64,000 bases of DNA from Algoriphagus litoralis (GCF_003259255.1 NZ_QGOL01000015.1:1-64000); one strand, 5' to 3'. Positions 18,431 through 28,221 are shown, counted from the first letter of the stretch. The notes: generated by a model not told the origin, from the letters alone. A program made the numbers and translations.

Positions 18431-18826
18431 CTATTCAGTTTTGAATTTATTGCCACGAAACTCACTCTCTTTTAAATATTTAATAAATCCCGAAATTGAT
18501 TTAGAAATTTCGACACTATTAGCTACCATTTCTAAAAGCTTTTCTTCATTAATGTATTGTCTATCAAAGGCTCTATAAAGCTGTGACCTTGTTTCTCCCG
18601 CGGAGCCTTTTGTAATGCTCAGGAAATTGATAAACTCTTTATTTTCTTCTCTTTCGAAACCTTCGGCAATATTATCAGGAACGGAACCTGAGGAAGCATT
18701 TATTTGATTTCTAAGGCTAAAATCTTTTTCAAAACCATTTATCAATGTCTATTCCCAGATTTCTTTAGAAAAGATTCTCGCCTTTTTCCAAATTTCTAAA
18801 TCTTCAAATCGATTGATGGTTCCCAT
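18431..18826 (-). pseudogene. Four-helix-bundle (23S rRNA IVS) protein gene interrupted by an in-frame amber codon
   Basis: Reading from ATG 18826, the frame gives MGTINRFEDLEIWKKARIF and KEIWE, then a TAG at 18751-18749, then continues in the same frame as [30 protein letters not shown] and [16 protein letters not shown]. Joined, these match the whole family of four-helix-bundle IVS proteins (about 120 residues), so a single nonsense change has split the gene. A CAG to TAG change would explain it. Restart at TTG 18745 would make only a truncated 104-residue protein lacking helix 1. It sits between sufB and sufC, flanked by 10-bp inverted ATTTGAAATT sequences. Confidence 0.8.
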
Positions 18827-18851
18827 AATTTCAAATTTCGAACCCCAAATC
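18827..18851. repeat. Dispersed 25-bp A/T-rich repeat, copy 1
   Basis: Twenty-two of 25 positions are the same as at 27270-27294 (AATTTCAAATTT, two bases, AACC, one base, CAAATC). Both copies lie in gaps between minus-strand genes. Confidence 0.5.
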
Positions 18852-18861
18852 TCATATTCAT

Positions 18862-20307
18862 TTAGCCTACGGAACCTTCTAGGGTCAAAGCCAACAATTT
18901 CTGCGCTTCGACTGCAAATTCCATCGGCAGTTGATTGAGTACTTCTTTTGCATAGCCGTTTACGATCAAAGCAACGGCGTCTTCAGTTGCGATTCCTCGC
19001 TGGTTGCAATAGAAAATCTGGTCCTCGCCGATTTTGGAGGTCGTTGCCTCATGCTCCACTTTGGCGCTTGCATTATTGATGTCGATATATGGGAAGGTAT
19101 GAGCCCCGCATCGGTCACCCATTAATAGAGAGTCGCACTGGGAGAAGTTTCGTGCATTGTCAGCACGCTTCATGACTTGAACTTGACCTCTGTAAGAGTT
19201 TTGGGATTTCCCAGCAGAGATACCTTTAGAGACGATTCTTGATTTGGTGTTTTTACCAATGTGAATCATTTTGGTTCCTGTATCTGCCTGCTGATAATTG
19301 TTAGTTACCGCGACTGAATAGAATTCTCCAATGGAGTGATCTCCTTTTAGTATGCAGGAAGGATATTTCCAAGTGACTGCTGAACCGGTTTCCACCTGTG
19401 TCCAAGATATTTTGGAAAAGTCTCCTGCGCAAATTCCTCGCTTCGTCACGAAATTATAAATCCCGCCTTTTCCGTTTTTGTCACCTGGAAACCAGTTTTG
19501 AACTGTTGAATACTTCACTTCAGCCTGTGCACCTGCATAGATTTCTACTACAGCAGCGTGAAGTTGATTTTCATCTCGCTGCGGAGCGGTACAACCTTCC
19601 AAATACGAAACGTAAGATTCGTCATCTGCTACGATGAGCGTTCGCTCAAACTGACCTGTGTTGGCGGCGTTGATTCTGAAATAGGTAGATAGTTCCATTG
19701 GACAGCGAACGCCTTTTGGAATGTAGCAGAAAGACCCGTCAGAGAAAACCGCCGAGTTTAAGGCTGCATAGTAATTATCAGTCATGGGTACAACTGAGCC
19801 TAGGTATTTTTTTACCAATTCCGGATGCTCCTTTACAGCCTCGCTGAATGAACAGAAAATGATTCCTAGTTTAGAAAGTGTTCCTCTAAAAGTGGTAGCC
19901 ACAGAAACTGAATCCAAAACGGCATCCACTGCGATACCTTCCAATCTTTTTTGTTCGTTGAGTGAAATACCCAATCGTTCATATATAGCGATCAATTCTG
20001 GATCAACTTCATCCAGATTTTTTGCGCTTTTTTTCTGTTTAGGTGCGGAATAGTAGCGAAGGGCCTGCAGATCGATCTTCGGATAATGAACATTTGCCCA
20101 TTCCGGTTCTTTCATGCTTTGCCATGTTTTGAACGCTTTTAATCTCCATTCCAAAAGCCACTGCGGCTCTTCTTTTTTAGCAGATATCCACTGAATAATT
20201 CCCTCGTTTAGCCCAAGGGGGGCCTCATCAGCCTCATAATTGACTGACCAGCCGTGTTCATATTCTTTGGAGGTTAACTCTTCTAAAATCGTGTTGTCTT
20301 TGCTCAT
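18862..20307 (-). CDS. sufB: Fe-S cluster scaffold subunit SufB
   Basis: A 481-residue SufB, first gene of the operon. Hallmarks are the N-terminal [44 protein letters not shown] and the C-terminal [18 protein letters not shown] and [21 protein letters not shown]. It is the main scaffold on which the cluster forms with SufC and SufD. A matching promoter lies just upstream on the minus strand. Confidence 0.96.
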   Translation of the reverse strand: MSKDNTILEELTSKEYEHGWSVNYEADEAPLGLNEGIIQWISAKKEEPQWLLEWRLKAFKTWQSMKEPEWANVHYPKIDLQALRYYSAPKQKKSAKNLDEVDPELIAIYERLGISLNEQKRLEGIAVDAVLDSVSVATTFRGTLSKLGIIFCSFSEAVKEHPELVKKYLGSVVPMTDNYYAALNSAVFSDGSFCYIPKGVRCPMELSTYFRINAANTGQFERTLIVADDESYVSYLEGCTAPQRDENQLHAAVVEIYAGAQAEVKYSTVQNWFPGDKNGKGGIYNFVTKRGICAGDFSKISWTQVETGSAVTWKYPSCILKGDHSIGEFYSVAVTNNYQQADTGTKMIHIGKNTKSRIVSKGISAGKSQNSYRGQVQVMKRADNARNFSQCDSLLMGDRCGAHTFPYIDINNASAKVEHEATTSKIGEDQIFYCNQRGIATEDAVALIVNGYAKEVLNQLPMEFAVEAQKLLALTLEGSVG

Positions 20308-20342
20308 GGTCTGAGTTATTTAGACTAATTACATTTTAACTG

Positions 20343-20371
20343 CGAAGGTATAACATAATATCAAAATACAA
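20343..20371 (-). promoter_or_regulatory. Putative suf operon promoter
   Basis: On the minus strand TTG (20371-20369) is followed after 18 bases by TACCTTCG (20350-20343), one mismatch from TAnnTTTG. The leader to the sufB ATG would be about 30 bases. No known iron or redox regulator site was recognised nearby. Confidence 0.4.
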
Positions 20372-20468
20372 TGTTCGCTTCCATTCGAAATATCTATGAG
20401 CGATATAATTATTTCTCAAAAAATGGCCAAAACAAGCTCATTTCGTAGTATTTGGAAAATAAAAAATA

Positions 20469-20491
20469 AAATCCGACCCAAGGCCGGATTT
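20469..20491 (-). terminator. Terminator of the Lrp/AsnC gene
   Basis: Stem aaatccg / cggattt with a 9-base loop. On the minus strand it is followed by TATTTTTTATTTT, giving a U-rich tail after the lrp-type gene. Confidence 0.65.
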
Positions 20492-20547
20492 GATCTATCT
20501 GGACAGAAATACTGGATTTTATTTATTTAGATTTAATCCAAATAGAG

Positions 20548-21021
20548 TTATTTCTCTTTATCGAAAAACTGGATTGGTCTATTGATGCTTTCTTCCAATA
20601 CAATCAATGTCTCGGTTCTATCAATTCCTTCTACTTTTTGGATGCTATCCAAAACCAATCTTAGGTGATTGGTATCTCTGCAGATGATTTTTGCAAAAAT
20701 GGAATAATTACCTGTAGTATAGTATCCGCTCACTACTTCAGGAATTTCTTTCAACTTTTCGATGACATTGTCATACAAGGAGCTTTTTTCAAGGTAAATG
20801 CCCAAAAACGCCGAGATGTCATAGCCAAGCTTTGAAAAGTCAATGTTCAGTGTTGCACTTTTTACTATCCCCATGTCCTCCAGTTTCTTCATTCGCACAT
20901 GGACAGTTCCGGAAGAAACGAACACCTTTTTGGCAATTTCGGTGTAGGGGGTTTTTGCATCCTCGTTTAAAAGGGAGATTATTTTCAGGTCTATGTTGTC
21001 GATATCTAAAATTTTGTCCAT
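20548..21021 (-). CDS. Lrp/AsnC-family transcriptional regulator
   Basis: A 157-residue feast/famine regulator. Residues about 8-60 form the helix-turn-helix (DLKIISLLNEDAKTPYTEIAKKV, SSGTVHVRMKKLEDMGIVK), followed by the RAM/AsnC ligand-binding domain with YYTTGNYSIFAKI and the C-terminal TLIVLEESINRPIQ. The effector is probably an amino acid but cannot be named. It stands alone between the suf operon and a long AT-rich gap. Confidence 0.92.
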   Translation of the reverse strand: MDKILDIDNIDLKIISLLNEDAKTPYTEIAKKVFVSSGTVHVRMKKLEDMGIVKSATLNIDFSKLGYDISAFLGIYLEKSSLYDNVIEKLKEIPEVVSGYYTTGNYSIFAKIICRDTNHLRLVLDSIQKVEGIDRTETLIVLEESINRPIQFFDKEK

Positions 21022-21281
21022 TTTTTAGAAGAGGATTTAGATGATTTTTAATAAATGACGCTGTAAATTAGAGATTGTTCAAAATAATGCAAAATTATTT
21101 TTTCAATTTGTAATTAAAGATGAAATCAATTTACTTTGGGCTATTCATTTTAATTCGATTAAAAATTCGGCATTAGTAAAAAATAGAATAGATTAAATCT
21201 AGAAATAGAAGAAAAACCGAATTTTTGTCTTTATTCGCGAAAACTTTTAATCTCTAAAGTTATATTTGGGTTTATATTCTG

Positions 21282-21313
21282 AAAAGAGTCTTGTCTTTGG
21301 CAAGACTTTTTTG
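21282..21313 (+). terminator. Orphan plus-strand intrinsic terminator or attenuator
   Basis: Arms AGTCTTG / CAAGACT with loop TCTTTGG and then a T6 tract. There is no plus-strand gene upstream, so it may end a small RNA begun near 21275 or attenuate transcription into the next gene. Confidence 0.5.
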
Positions 21314-21380
21314 TTTCCCCTCATTTCATTTAAAATACAAAAAATTGCATTTGAAATTTTTAAAAATGCGTTTTTGCATT

Positions 21381-21388
21381 TACTTTTG
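21381..21388 (+). promoter_or_regulatory. Candidate -7 box (TACTTTTG) for the TonB-C-like gene
   Basis: Fits TAnnTTTG and ends 5 bases before ATG 21394, so the transcript would be leaderless or nearly so. A well-placed TTG -33 is not seen. Confidence 0.35.
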
Positions 21389-21393
21389 TTTTT

Positions 21394-21930
21394 ATGCAAA
21401 ACGGGAAACTTTTCAAACAAATTATTGCAATAGCTTTTTGGGGGCTTGCCATGACTTTTCCAAATGGAATTGGTGACGCTCTAGCTCAGCAAAAGCCAGA
21501 ACCTTCCGAAAATCTCTCCAATCTGGTTCAATTTGAACGGTTAACCCTTCAAAAGTTGACTTCAATTTCAGAATTGGGGGATTTTTCTAAACCAGAAGAG
21601 CTGGAGCTAGCGCCGCTTTCAGAGATCGAAGAAAAGAATGCGAAGAACCTCAATTCGCATTGGGCCTGGCCGGAATACACGCTGGAAATGATTGACAGCT
21701 ATTCACCTTTCATTTTTAGATCAAAGAAAAGCCAATCGCTTGATGAAGTGAAAATCCTACTTGATGTCAATTCCAAAGGTAAAGTTTCCGGTTTTGAGGT
21801 ATTGGGTACTGTAGACAAAGGTCTAAGAGAACGATTGGACCACATGATTCGCAAACTTCCTGAATGTAAGCCAGTCCCCGGCTTTTCCAATTACAGTCCC
21901 GAGCGATTTGAATTAACACTAAAAAAATAA
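21394..21930 (+). CDS. Secreted protein with a TonB-C-like C-terminal domain
   Basis: A 178-residue protein with a signal peptide (hydrophobic IIAIAFWGLAMTF, cleavage near ALAQQ). The last 90 residues (VKILLDVNSKGKVSGFEVLGTVDKGLRERLDHMIRKLP) resemble the periplasmic C-terminal domain found in energy transducers and related Bacteroidota proteins, but there is no inner-membrane anchor or proline-rich linker. Function is unknown. A strong terminator follows directly. Confidence 0.65.
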   Translation: MQNGKLFKQIIAIAFWGLAMTFPNGIGDALAQQKPEPSENLSNLVQFERLTLQKLTSISELGDFSKPEELELAPLSEIEEKNAKNLNSHWAWPEYTLEMIDSYSPFIFRSKKSQSLDEVKILLDVNSKGKVSGFEVLGTVDKGLRERLDHMIRKLPECKPVPGFSNYSPERFELTLKK

Positions 21931-21932
21931 GC

Positions 21933-21958
21933 AGACCGGTTTCGCCGGTCTTTTTTTT
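21933..21958 (+). terminator. Intrinsic terminator
   Basis: AGACCGG / CCGGTCT stem, TTTCG loop and a T8 run, right after the stop of the TonB-C-like gene. Confidence 0.9.
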
Positions 21959-22018
21959 GAGCGGTTGGTCCAGCTTTGTTGGGCTTTCTTATTTTAGGCA
22001 TATAATCCACCGCCTTAT

Positions 22019-23938
22019 ATGAAAAAAACCGCCCTAATTTCCTTTGCTTGTCTTATTTCAGGCCTTGTTTCGGCTCAGGTCAGAAGTTTTGAGAATGAAA
22101 AGCCGTTTCCTGAGAGGAATCAAAAGCTGAAATTTCATACCGTTTCGGGAGAGCGTCATGGCCCTTCCTTTTTTAAGAAGTTTGAATTCCCAGAAGTAGA
22201 ATATACCCCTGGAGATAAACTCACTTTTGACAAATACCATACCGTAGATGTCATGTATGCTTGGTATGAAAAATGGGCTTCCCAGCATCCTGATATTGTC
22301 GACTTATATATAATAGGAGAATCATTTGAAGGTAGGCCAATATACCAGATGACTTTGACCAATAAAAAAACGGGAAAAGACACCGATAAACCGGCGGCTT
22401 ATTTTGAGGGAGGACGTCATTCCGGTGAGATCACCGCCAGTGAGTCAATACTTTGGCTCACACAGCACTTGATAGAAAACTACGGGAAAGATCCTGAAAT
22501 CACTGCACTTATAGATACCAAAGCAATCTACCTACGTCCGCAGAATAACCCGGACGGATCAAATCTATACCTCTTCACTGAGCAGCGAAATCGAAGTACC
22601 GTCCGCCCTTATGATAATGATCGAGATGGCTTGCTCGATGAGGATCCGGAAGAGGATCTGGATGGAGATGGAATCATTTATCAATTGAGAAAAAAGGCTG
22701 AAACTCCTGAAGAAAAGGAGAAGGCTAACTTTATGATTGACCCGAAAGATCCCAAGGGCCGGTTGATGAAGCGTACTTTTCCTGGCAAAGGGGAGTATCT
22801 GGTTTATACTGAAGGAATCGACAATGATGGAGATGGAAGCTACAATGAAGATGGAATAGGAGGATTGGACCTTCATCGAAACTATCCCGAAAACTGGCGA
22901 CCTAACTCAGGAGGCGACCTTACAGGCAGGGGATATACTCAAGGTGGAGCGGGTGAATTTCCTCTCAGCGAAGTAGAAACCCGGTCAACAGCGCTTTGGA
23001 TGCTGAGCCATCCGAATATTTCAGTGGTGAATTCTATGGATACTCGAGTGCCCATGCATCTGAGACCACCCTCTACCTCCAAATCCGAAGAACGCATGTA
23101 CCCGCAAGATTTGGAAATCTATAAAGAGATGGATAAGCTGGGACTTTCATTTACTGCTTATCCATGGGCTGGTGATGTTTATGAGACGTACTCCACTCGT
23201 TACAAAGTCAACTCCATGACAGGCGATCCGCTCAAGCCGGAGCCTTTGTTCGGACACGGACCCGACTTTGGATATTTCTATTATGGAAGCATTTGGTATG
23301 GAGACGAACTCTGGAACAATGGGGCCATGAAGGATTACGATGGGGACGGCATTTACGATGACTACGATGGTCTGATGTGGGATGATGAAGCCAATGGCAG
23401 CAAAGGCTTCAAAGTTTGGACATCGATGACTCATCCTCAATTAGGTGAAGTAGAAATAGGAGGATTTCATCCAAAATTCTTTGGCCAAAATGGACCGCCT
23501 TGGCAGCTTGAAGATTGGGCTAAAAAGCAGGCACTTTTCAATCTGGCCATGGCAAAAAGACTCCCTCAGCTGACCATTTCAGAAATGAAAGTAAACAAGT
23601 TGGGAGCTGGAGAATATGAGATCACGCTGGAATGGACCAATTCTGGACAATTACCTGTAGCATTGGAACAAGCCAAACTGGTGAAGATTGTCCAAGAAGA
23701 TCGGGTTTCGCTGGATTTTGACAAGGAGCTGACCAAAGGCTATGAAAATGCTAAAGTGAAAATCACTTCACCAACCTTATATGATAAGACCATCTATTCA
23801 GGCTATACCGGAGTAGGTGAAAGGAAAACGGCCACCTTCAAAGTAAAAGTAGAAGGAACTGAAGCTGTCAAAGGCAAAATAAAGCTTTCCTCTACGCGTG
23901 GAGGCCTTCTCGAAAGAGAATTTACACTAAACCAATAA
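22019..23938 (+). CDS. Secreted zinc carboxypeptidase (M14 family)
   Basis: A 639-residue exported metallopeptidase with signal peptide to LVSAQ. The zinc motif is H134-x-x-E137 in GGRHSGEIT, followed by PQNNPDGSN and the substrate-binding type motif DLHRNYPENW. Two acidic calcium-binding-like loops occur (DNDRDGLLDEDPEEDLDGDG and DNDGDGSYNEDG). The C-terminal 120 residues are a beta domain. It lies 9 bases before an S9 peptidase gene, so the pair probably degrades peptides outside the inner membrane for nutrition. Confidence 0.9.
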   Translation: MKKTALISFACLISGLVSAQVRSFENEKPFPERNQKLKFHTVSGERHGPSFFKKFEFPEVEYTPGDKLTFDKYHTVDVMYAWYEKWASQHPDIVDLYIIGESFEGRPIYQMTLTNKKTGKDTDKPAAYFEGGRHSGEITASESILWLTQHLIENYGKDPEITALIDTKAIYLRPQNNPDGSNLYLFTEQRNRSTVRPYDNDRDGLLDEDPEEDLDGDGIIYQLRKKAETPEEKEKANFMIDPKDPKGRLMKRTFPGKGEYLVYTEGIDNDGDGSYNEDGIGGLDLHRNYPENWRPNSGGDLTGRGYTQGGAGEFPLSEVETRSTALWMLSHPNISVVNSMDTRVPMHLRPPSTSKSEERMYPQDLEIYKEMDKLGLSFTAYPWAGDVYETYSTRYKVNSMTGDPLKPEPLFGHGPDFGYFYYGSIWYGDELWNNGAMKDYDGDGIYDDYDGLMWDDEANGSKGFKVWTSMTHPQLGEVEIGGFHPKFFGQNGPPWQLEDWAKKQALFNLAMAKRLPQLTISEMKVNKLGAGEYEITLEWTNSGQLPVALEQAKLVKIVQEDRVSLDFDKELTKGYENAKVKITSPTLYDKTIYSGYTGVGERKTATFKVKVEGTEAVKGKIKLSSTRGGLLEREFTLNQ

Positions 23939-23947
23939 TCGATTATT

Positions 23948-26773
23948 ATGAATAAGTTGCACAGCTTTTGGCTGTTTATACTACTGATTTCCGCTTCGCA
24001 ACTTGCTGTTGCGCAGCAAAAAAGATCCCTCACCCATGCCGACTATGATGGTTGGGAGAGTCTCTCGTCCGAGAAAATCACTAAAAATGGCCAATTTGTT
24101 GGCTACCAGATCAGTCCTCAGGATGGAGATGCAAGGGTGGAGATTTTCCCGTTTAAATCCCCAAATAGCAAAACGATAATTCCACGCGGAATGGGATTCA
24201 GCTTTTCAGCGGATGATGCATTCGCTGTGGGAAAAATTGCTCCTCAAAAGGATTCTGTAAGAGTTCTCAAGCTGAAAAAGAAAAAGGCAGATGACATGCC
24301 CAAGGATAGTTTGTTTATCCTTCAACTTTCTTCAGGAAAAATAGAGAAAATCGCTCGAGTGAAGTCATTTGCCATTCCAAGTGAAAAAGGAAGCTGGATT
24401 GCGGTTCACTTCGAAAAGGAAATCCTGAAAAAAGCTGATCCTGCGGATTCCACAAAATCTGACTCTACAAAAAAGGCCGAAAAACCCAAGAAAACTGAAG
24501 GCACCAAACTATTGGTCAGATCTTTGGATGGAGCAAAATCTTGGGAGTTTGAGCGGGTGAAGAATTATAGCTTTGCTAAAAATGGAGATTTCTTGCAATA
24601 TTCATTGGCTGAGGAGGATACCTTGGATAATGCTGCCGTCTATTTGTTAAACCTGACAAATGGAGAAAGCAACCTGGTGCATGAATCCATGACTACTTAT
24701 TCCAATCTGTCCTTTTCCCCCCAATCCAACTATTTGTCCTTTATAGCAACGGATGATTCGCTAAAGTCTAAAAAACCACTTCACACCTTGTATATCTATG
24801 ATGTGAAAAAATCCAATCTGGCGAATAAGGTTGAGAAATCTGCGCTGAAAATGGACAATGGCAGGATCAGTCCGGATGGTAGTGTGCGGTTTTCGGAGGA
24901 TGAGGGTAGACTCTTCTTCGGTGTCGCCAAGGACTACGTGGACTATGCCTATGCCAATGATACGACCATTTTGGATGAGGATCGGGTGAGCCTCGACATT
25001 TGGGGCTGGCAGGATGCAGAGATCCAACCCATGCAGCTGCAGAACAAATCCCGCGACGAGAAAAATACTTTTTTGGCTGTTTTGGATTTGAATTCAATGG
25101 CCGTAACGCAACTTGGTACTCCTGAAGTGGACAATGTGACTTTGGAAAACAAAATCACAAAGGATGTAGCATTAGCATGGACAGATGACCCCTACCGCAG
25201 AGCCTACAGCTGGGATATTCAGATCGGGAGAGATTTGTATTGGGTAGATCTTAAAACAGGCGAAAAAACACTGATCGAGAAAAATGCCTCAGGGTTTGCG
25301 AGACTTTCACCCGAGGCAAAATATGCCTATTGGTATGACGGAAGGGATAGCGCTTGGGTGGCCTATGATCTTGCTTCCAAATCAAAAATAAATTTAACCA
25401 AGGCACTTCCGGTTCCATTTTACGAAGAATTGCACGATTCTCCATCGCTTCCCGGAAACTATGGTACCGAGGGATGGCTAGCTGATGATGCCGCAATACT
25501 GATTAATGACCGGTACGATATTTGGAAAATTGACCCAAAAAATCCGTCAGCTGCAGTCAACCTGACGCTGGGCGAGGGTAGAAAAAATCAAATAGTCTAC
25601 CGAAGAGAGCGGCTGAACTATGATGAGACATCCATTGATCCAAAAGAAGAACTTTTGCTTTCGGCTTTCAATGAGGTGAATAAAGATGCAGGATTTTTTT
25701 CCTCATCCTATGAGGGAAGATCTGCTCCCAAGAGGCTTCTGATGACTCCTCATCGGTATACTGCCCTGACCAAAAGCAAAGAGTCGAATCAAATTCTAGT
25801 CAGAAGAAGCACCTATCAGGACAATCCTGATGTGTATTTGGGAGATTTGAGTTTCAAAAGCTTAACCAAGGCTTCCAATCTGAATCCACAGCAAGCCAAC
25901 GTGAAGTGGGGATCTGTAGAATTGATTTCTTACCTCGCAAATGACGGGACTCCGCTTCAGGGACTGCTTTTCAAGCCAGAAGGATTTGATCCCAATAAAA
26001 AGTATCCGTTGATGACGTATTTCTACGAGCGTAACAGTGATACCTATCATGCCTACCGTGCTCCGGCTCCTAGCCGATCTACTGTCAACATTCCGTTTTT
26101 TGTAAGCAACGACTACATGGTTTTCGTTCCGGACATCAAATATGATCTAGGTTTACCGGGACCAAGTGCTTACAACTGCATTATTCCCGGAGTACAGGCA
26201 GTCATAGCAAAAGGTGGGGTGGATGTGGACAATATGGCAATCCAAGGTCAAAGTTGGGGAGGATATCAGGTGGCTTATCTGATCACCCGTACCAACATGT
26301 TCAAAGCAGCTGGTGCAGGTGCCCCGGTCGTCAATATGACTTCCGCCTATGGAGGAATCCGCTGGGGAACAGGCATGAGCCGGATGTTCCAATACGAGCA
26401 GACACAATCCCGAATCGGAGGAACGCTTTGGGAAAAGCCACTATATTATCTCGAGAATTCCCCACTCTTCACGATGGATCGGGTAGAGACTCCTGTGCTG
26501 ATCATGCACAATGACGCTGATGGTTCTGTGCCTTGGTATCAGGGAATTGAAATGTTCATGGCACTAAAGCGATTAGACAAGCCTGCTTGGCTGCTGCAGT
26601 ACAATGGAGAAGACCACAACCTTACCCAGCGTAAAAATGCAAAAGACCTTTCGATCCGCCTAAGTCAGTTCTTTGACCATTACCTCAAAGGTGCTCCCGC
26701 ACCACTTTGGATGACCGAGGGACTTCCCGCAGTCGAAAAAGGAAAAACGCTCAAATATGAATTGAGTAACTAA
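23948..26773 (+). CDS. Secreted S9-family prolyl oligopeptidase-type peptidase
   Basis: A 941-residue peptidase with a signal peptide (ASQLAVAQQ), a long beta-propeller region and a C-terminal alpha/beta hydrolase domain from about 670. The catalytic Ser is S769 in GQSWGGYQ, Asp in HNDADGSVPW and His in GEDHNL. A lysine-rich, low-complexity insertion lies near residues 155-180. It forms an operon with the upstream M14 carboxypeptidase and is followed by a good terminator. Confidence 0.92.
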   Translation: MNKLHSFWLFILLISASQLAVAQQKRSLTHADYDGWESLSSEKITKNGQFVGYQISPQDGDARVEIFPFKSPNSKTIIPRGMGFSFSADDAFAVGKIAPQKDSVRVLKLKKKKADDMPKDSLFILQLSSGKIEKIARVKSFAIPSEKGSWIAVHFEKEILKKADPADSTKSDSTKKAEKPKKTEGTKLLVRSLDGAKSWEFERVKNYSFAKNGDFLQYSLAEEDTLDNAAVYLLNLTNGESNLVHESMTTYSNLSFSPQSNYLSFIATDDSLKSKKPLHTLYIYDVKKSNLANKVEKSALKMDNGRISPDGSVRFSEDEGRLFFGVAKDYVDYAYANDTTILDEDRVSLDIWGWQDAEIQPMQLQNKSRDEKNTFLAVLDLNSMAVTQLGTPEVDNVTLENKITKDVALAWTDDPYRRAYSWDIQIGRDLYWVDLKTGEKTLIEKNASGFARLSPEAKYAYWYDGRDSAWVAYDLASKSKINLTKALPVPFYEELHDSPSLPGNYGTEGWLADDAAILINDRYDIWKIDPKNPSAAVNLTLGEGRKNQIVYRRERLNYDETSIDPKEELLLSAFNEVNKDAGFFSSSYEGRSAPKRLLMTPHRYTALTKSKESNQILVRRSTYQDNPDVYLGDLSFKSLTKASNLNPQQANVKWGSVELISYLANDGTPLQGLLFKPEGFDPNKKYPLMTYFYERNSDTYHAYRAPAPSRSTVNIPFFVSNDYMVFVPDIKYDLGLPGPSAYNCIIPGVQAVIAKGGVDVDNMAIQGQSWGGYQVAYLITRTNMFKAAGAGAPVVNMTSAYGGIRWGTGMSRMFQYEQTQSRIGGTLWEKPLYYLENSPLFTMDRVETPVLIMHNDADGSVPWYQGIEMFMALKRLDKPAWLLQYNGEDHNLTQRKNAKDLSIRLSQFFDHYLKGAPAPLWMTEGLPAVEKGKTLKYELSN

Positions 26774-26775
26774 GT

Positions 26776-26810
26776 AAAAGCCCTGAATTTTAGAAATTCA
26801 GGGCTTTTTT
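26776..26810 (+). terminator. Terminator of the peptidase operon
   Basis: A 15-bp stem (aaaagccctgaattt / aaattcagggctttt) with a TAG loop and T6 tail; may also work on the other strand. Confidence 0.9.
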
Positions 26811-26847
26811 ATGATTTAGTTGGTTCTTTCTTCGTCCCATCAATCAC

Positions 26848-27231
26848 TCAAGAAAAATCTTGTATCCCTTTAATTTTTTCAGTTCCAAACTGAAAAATTG
26901 ATTTCCCCTGAAGTCTGAGTTCCTGTCCTTTTTTCAATCCGTTGGGAAAGTCCATTGCTAAGATTGCCCAGTATTCGATCTGGACTTCCGTTTCATTTTC
27001 CCTGTGAATAAAAGATAGGGGGACTTGCTTTCGCTGAAAAAAATAGGAAAGAGCCGTTTTCGCCTGAGACTCGAAAGCAGACTTTCCTTGAATTTCATGT
27101 GTTTTTTCTGCTCCTGAGTAGTTTTCAAAAAAAATGCTTTCCTCCAAAATTCCCATCATTGCAGGTACATCCATTTGATTGTAGCTTTCCAGGTAAGCCT
27201 GGATTAGCTTTTCTCTTTCTGTTGTTTCCAT
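26848..27231 (-). CDS. SnoaL/NTF2-like small protein
   Basis: A 127-residue protein with the NTF2-like pattern: N-terminal helix IQAYLESYNQMDVPAMMGIL, IFFENYSG, GKSAFESQAK and a C-terminal beta sheet (QELRLQGKSIFQF). Such cone-shaped folds act as small enzymes or binding proteins; the actual role is unknown. It lies in the same direction after thyA. Confidence 0.75.
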   Translation of the reverse strand: METTEREKLIQAYLESYNQMDVPAMMGILEESIFFENYSGAEKTHEIQGKSAFESQAKTALSYFFQRKQVPLSFIHRENETEVQIEYWAILAMDFPNGLKKGQELRLQGKSIFQFGTEKIKGIQDFS

Positions 27232-27269
27232 AACATATAAAAAAGGGCTAGAAAATTAATTCCAGACCC

Positions 27270-27294
27270 AATTTCAAATTTTAAACCTCAAATC
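27270..27294. repeat. Dispersed 25-bp A/T-rich repeat, copy 2
   Basis: Twenty-two of 25 positions the same as 18827-18851; here between thyA and the NTF2-like gene. Confidence 0.5.
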
Positions 27295-27303
27295 AAAAAT
27301 CAA

Positions 27304-28098
27304 TCATACCGCTACTGCCGCCTTGATATGAGGATGTGGGTCATAGCCTACCAACTCAAAATCCTCGTATTTGAATTCAAAGATATCTTTCACGTTTGGA
27401 TTGATTTTCATGGTAGGAAGCGGTCGGATTTCTCGGCTGAGCTGAAGTTCGGTTTGCTCGAGGTGATTGGAATATAAGTGTGCATCACCGAAAGTGTGCA
27501 CAAAATCACCCGGCTCTAGGTCACAAACCTGGGCAACCATCATCGTGAATAGCGCATAGGATGCAATATTGAACGGGACACCCAAAAACACATCTGCACT
27601 TCGCTGGTACAATTGACAGGAAAGTTTGCCGTCTGCTACATAAAACTGAAAAATAGTGTGACATGGAGGTAGAGCCATATGATCCACATCGGCAACATTC
27701 CATGCACTAACTATGTGTCGTCTGCTGTCTGGTTTGGTTTTGATCTGATGGATCAGGTTTTTGATTTGATCGATTTCACCTCCTTTGCCATCTGGCCAGT
27801 GTCTCCACTGATAGCCATAAACCGGTCCCAAATCACCGTTTTCATCAGCCCACTCGTCCCAAATAGACACACCGTTTTCTTTCAGCCAAGTGATATTGCT
27901 ATCGCCTCTCAGAAACCAAAGCAACTCGACAATAATGGATCGGAGATGAAGTTTTTTTGTAGTGACTACCGGAAAACCATCAGCTAAATTAAAGCGCATT
28001 TGATGGCCAAATACACTGAGCGTGCCTGTTCCGGTTCGGTCTGTTTTTTTGACTCCTTCAGTGAGGATTCGCTTCATCAAATCATGGTATTGCTGCAT
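27304..28098 (-). CDS. thyA: Thymidylate synthase
   Basis: A 264-residue enzyme making dTMP from dUMP with methylene-tetrahydrofolate. The length equals E. coli ThyA, and nucleophile C146 lies in [23 protein letters not shown] near 20-31, [16 protein letters not shown] and the phosphate-binding residues [20 protein letters not shown] are present. The usual neighbour dihydrofolate reductase is not next to it. Confidence 0.97.
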   Translation of the reverse strand: MQQYHDLMKRILTEGVKKTDRTGTGTLSVFGHQMRFNLADGFPVVTTKKLHLRSIIVELLWFLRGDSNITWLKENGVSIWDEWADENGDLGPVYGYQWRHWPDGKGGEIDQIKNLIHQIKTKPDSRRHIVSAWNVADVDHMALPPCHTIFQFYVADGKLSCQLYQRSADVFLGVPFNIASYALFTMMVAQVCDLEPGDFVHTFGDAHLYSNHLEQTELQLSREIRPLPTMKINPNVKDIFEFKYEDFELVGYDPHPHIKAAVAV

Positions 28099-28221
28099 CG
28101 TTCTTCTTGGAAATTCTTTGTTGGCAAGTTAGCGAATCGAATAATTTAAAAACAATTTGAAGGCTTTGCTTTTATAAAAAGTAAATTCGCATCCTAATCC
28201 ACCTCAATTTTCCAAAGTCGA

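Larger units (their letters stand above)
21022..21393. other. AT-rich intergenic region with promoter and hairpin signals
   Basis: No gene is visible in these 372 bases. On the left is the expected promoter region of the Lrp gene (TAATTTTG on the minus strand at 21097-21090). On the plus strand TATATTTG (21261-21268) is followed by a terminator-like hairpin at 21282-21313. Further right an inverted repeat GCATTT / AAATGC (about 21347-21369) precedes TACTTTTG at 21381-21388. Confidence 0.5.

Noticed and set aside
18431..18745. Intact 104-residue four-helix-bundle gene starting at TTG
   Set aside because: The family's first helix is encoded in the same frame upstream, behind an in-frame TAG, so the short frame is a remnant rather than a full gene.
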